The notes beneath the pieces are model-generated. The model saw nothing but the letters and a program-made list of their open reading frames with translations. It had not been told where the DNA came from and did not search any database. Position numbers and translations under genes: made by a program. Positions 4,198-5,221 of a stretch of DNA of 5,221 nucleotides are shown here, piece by piece; within the stretch, counting starts at the first letter, position 1; the number at the start of each line of letters is the position of its first letter. Source of the stretch: OMOG01 sp041485845 (GTDB lineage Bacteria > Acidobacteriota > Terriglobia > Bryobacterales > Bryobacteraceae); NCBI GenBank assembly GCA_041485845.1, contig JBGPKH010000644.1, positions 1 through 5,221 of the forward strand, written 5' to 3'.

Positions 4198-5221
4198 CTA
4201 ACCCTTCTTGGGCGCCTCCCCCTTCCCCATTTTTTCGATCTCGTTGAAGTACACCTTGCGGCCTTCGTCCATCGCCTGGTTGGACAGGATGACCGCCACC
4301 GAATCGGCCAGGCCGATTTCGACATCCGCGAGCGGGCGCTTGCCGTCGCGGCAGTTCTGGAAGAAGCTTTCCAGCTCGGTGTCGACAGGGTTGCGTTGCT
4401 CTTCCTGCATCATCACGCCCTTGGCGGTGAGCCAGCGGCGCGCAAACTTCACTTCGCGATTGAGGAAGCTTTCGTTTCCCGTGAAATCCAGGTCGCTGGT
4501 CATGATGGGGATGGGCCCGTTGGCGCCGCCCGAGGCCACCATGGTGGCGCCCGCCACGAACGGCTTCGCCTTCTCGCCCGCTTTGGCGACTTCCGTGGCC
4601 TTGGGAGGTTCGCGGTACCACCACGCGATGCAGGAGTGCAGATCGTCGCCCACGGTGATCTCGATGGTGCCGTCGGTGCCCATGATGATCTCACCCATCT
4701 CGGGCCGCGTGCCGTTGAAAAACGGCGAGAACTGGTTGGTGCTCACAGACGAGTAGGTCAGCTTCTGGCCCTTGGGGTATTTGTAGATCAACTGGATGTT
4801 GTCGTAGACGTCGCGTCCATCCTTGAGGGTGTCGAGGCTGCCCAGGCCCATGACGAATTCCGGCGACGATCCGAACATCCAGTCGGAAACGTCCACCTGG
4901 TGCGACGTCAACTCCGCCGTGAGCCCGCCGGACATGGAGCGGTAGACGCGCCAGTTGGCGATGTTCTTCTCACCGCCCGGCTTCATGGTCCACAGCGAGC
5001 TGGGCTTGTTGATCATGTTGCGGTGCCACTGGGCGTGGATGTGGTGGACGTTGCCGAGAATGCCCTTATCCACCATCTGTTTCACTGTCTGGTAGAAGTA
5101 GCTGTAGCGCCGCTGCAGGCCGGTTTGCAGAGTCTGCTTGGGATGCTCGGCGGCGAGCGCGCGCAGGGCGTGCACTTCCTCCGGCTTGAATACCAGGCAC
5201 TTCTCGCAGAAAACGTGCTTG
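4198..5221 (-). CDS. Gfo/Idh/MocA-family oxidoreductase, C-terminal part (5' end beyond the right edge)
   Basis: The frame is open to the right edge, giving 340 residues and the stop TAG at 4200-4198. A GTG at 5175 is not the start, because the family motif KHVFCEK lies upstream of it. The first visible residues are the end of the NAD(P)-binding Rossmann domain, so about 100 or more N-terminal residues are missing. KHVFCEKCLV corresponds to the usual KHVFCEKPL, with Cys in place of Pro after the conserved Lys (visible residue 7). The C-terminal alpha/beta domain follows, with GGLTAELTSHQVDVSDWMFG at visible residues 98-117. There H107 and D110 match the His-x2-Asp catalytic motif of sugar and inositol dehydrogenases. 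The substrate is unknown. Many relatives in soil bacteria are Tat-exported, but the N-terminus is not visible here. It is convergent with the transporter pair. Confidence 0.9.
   Translation of the reverse strand, partial: KHVFCEKCLVFKPEEVHALRALAAEHPKQTLQTGLQRRYSYFYQTVKQMVDKGILGNVHHIHAQWHRNMINKPSSLWTMKPGGEKNIANWRVYRSMSGGLTAELTSHQVDVSDWMFGSSPEFVMGLGSLDTLKDGRDVYDNIQLIYKYPKGQKLTYSSVSTNQFSPFFNGTRPEMGEIIMGTDGTIEITVGDDLHSCIAWWYREPPKATEVAKAGEKAKPFVAGATMVASGGANGPIPIMTSDLDFTGNESFLNREVKFARRWLTAKGVMMQEEQRNPVDTELESFFQNCRDGKRPLADVEIGLADSVAVILSNQAMDEGRKVYFNEIEKMGKGEAPKKG

Overview
This is a GC-rich bacterial window. Its gene style (a short mannose-1-phosphate guanylyltransferase next to signal peptidase I, a DinB-fold protein, a Gfo/Idh/MocA oxidoreductase and an IS21-type element) resembles soil Acidobacteriota of the Solibacter/Bryobacter kind. 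That placement is an impression from protein resemblance, not a demonstrated assignment.

Left part (1 to about 676): the beginning of an IS21-family insertion sequence, read on the minus strand. The istA frame is open through the left window edge, starts at a GTG at 567 and carries an N-terminal helix-turn-helix, a Pro/Lys linker with an internal repeat, and the first catalytic Asp of the DDE domain. Two near-identical 23-24 nt direct repeats upstream of the start (626-673) look like the transposase-binding repeats of the element's left end. The partner ATPase gene istB would lie outside the window. From 677 to 844 there is no gene, only a run of TTGTG-type decamers at 781-805.

Centre (845 to 3235, minus strand): three genes in the order lepB, manC-type, dinB-type. 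lepB (signal peptidase I) and the GDP-mannose-forming guanylyltransferase abut exactly, with TAG directly followed by ATG, which suggests coupled translation. A 30 nt gap containing a perfect 7 bp hairpin separates the guanylyltransferase from the DinB-family metalloprotein.

Centre-right (3294 to 4036, plus strand): two half-size, four-helix DMT-superfamily membrane proteins overlap by GTGA and diverge from lepB across only 58 bp. They look like an obligate pair, closer in motif to ArnE/ArnF flippase subunits than to drug/proton SMR pumps, because neither has the membrane Glu of EmrE. Together with GDP-mannose synthesis and the signal peptidase, this suggests an envelope or glycan theme, as inference only.

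Right part (4037 to 5221): a convergent intergenic stretch carrying two back-to-back perfect hairpins with the same GTC loop, probably a REP-like element. After it comes the C-terminal part of a Gfo/Idh/MocA oxidoreductase on the minus strand, whose 5' end lies beyond the window. Overall this is ordinary chromosomal housekeeping and metabolic sequence beside a mobile element. I see no clear new defence or other large undescribed system. The best leads are the small repeat structures and the unusual transporter pair.
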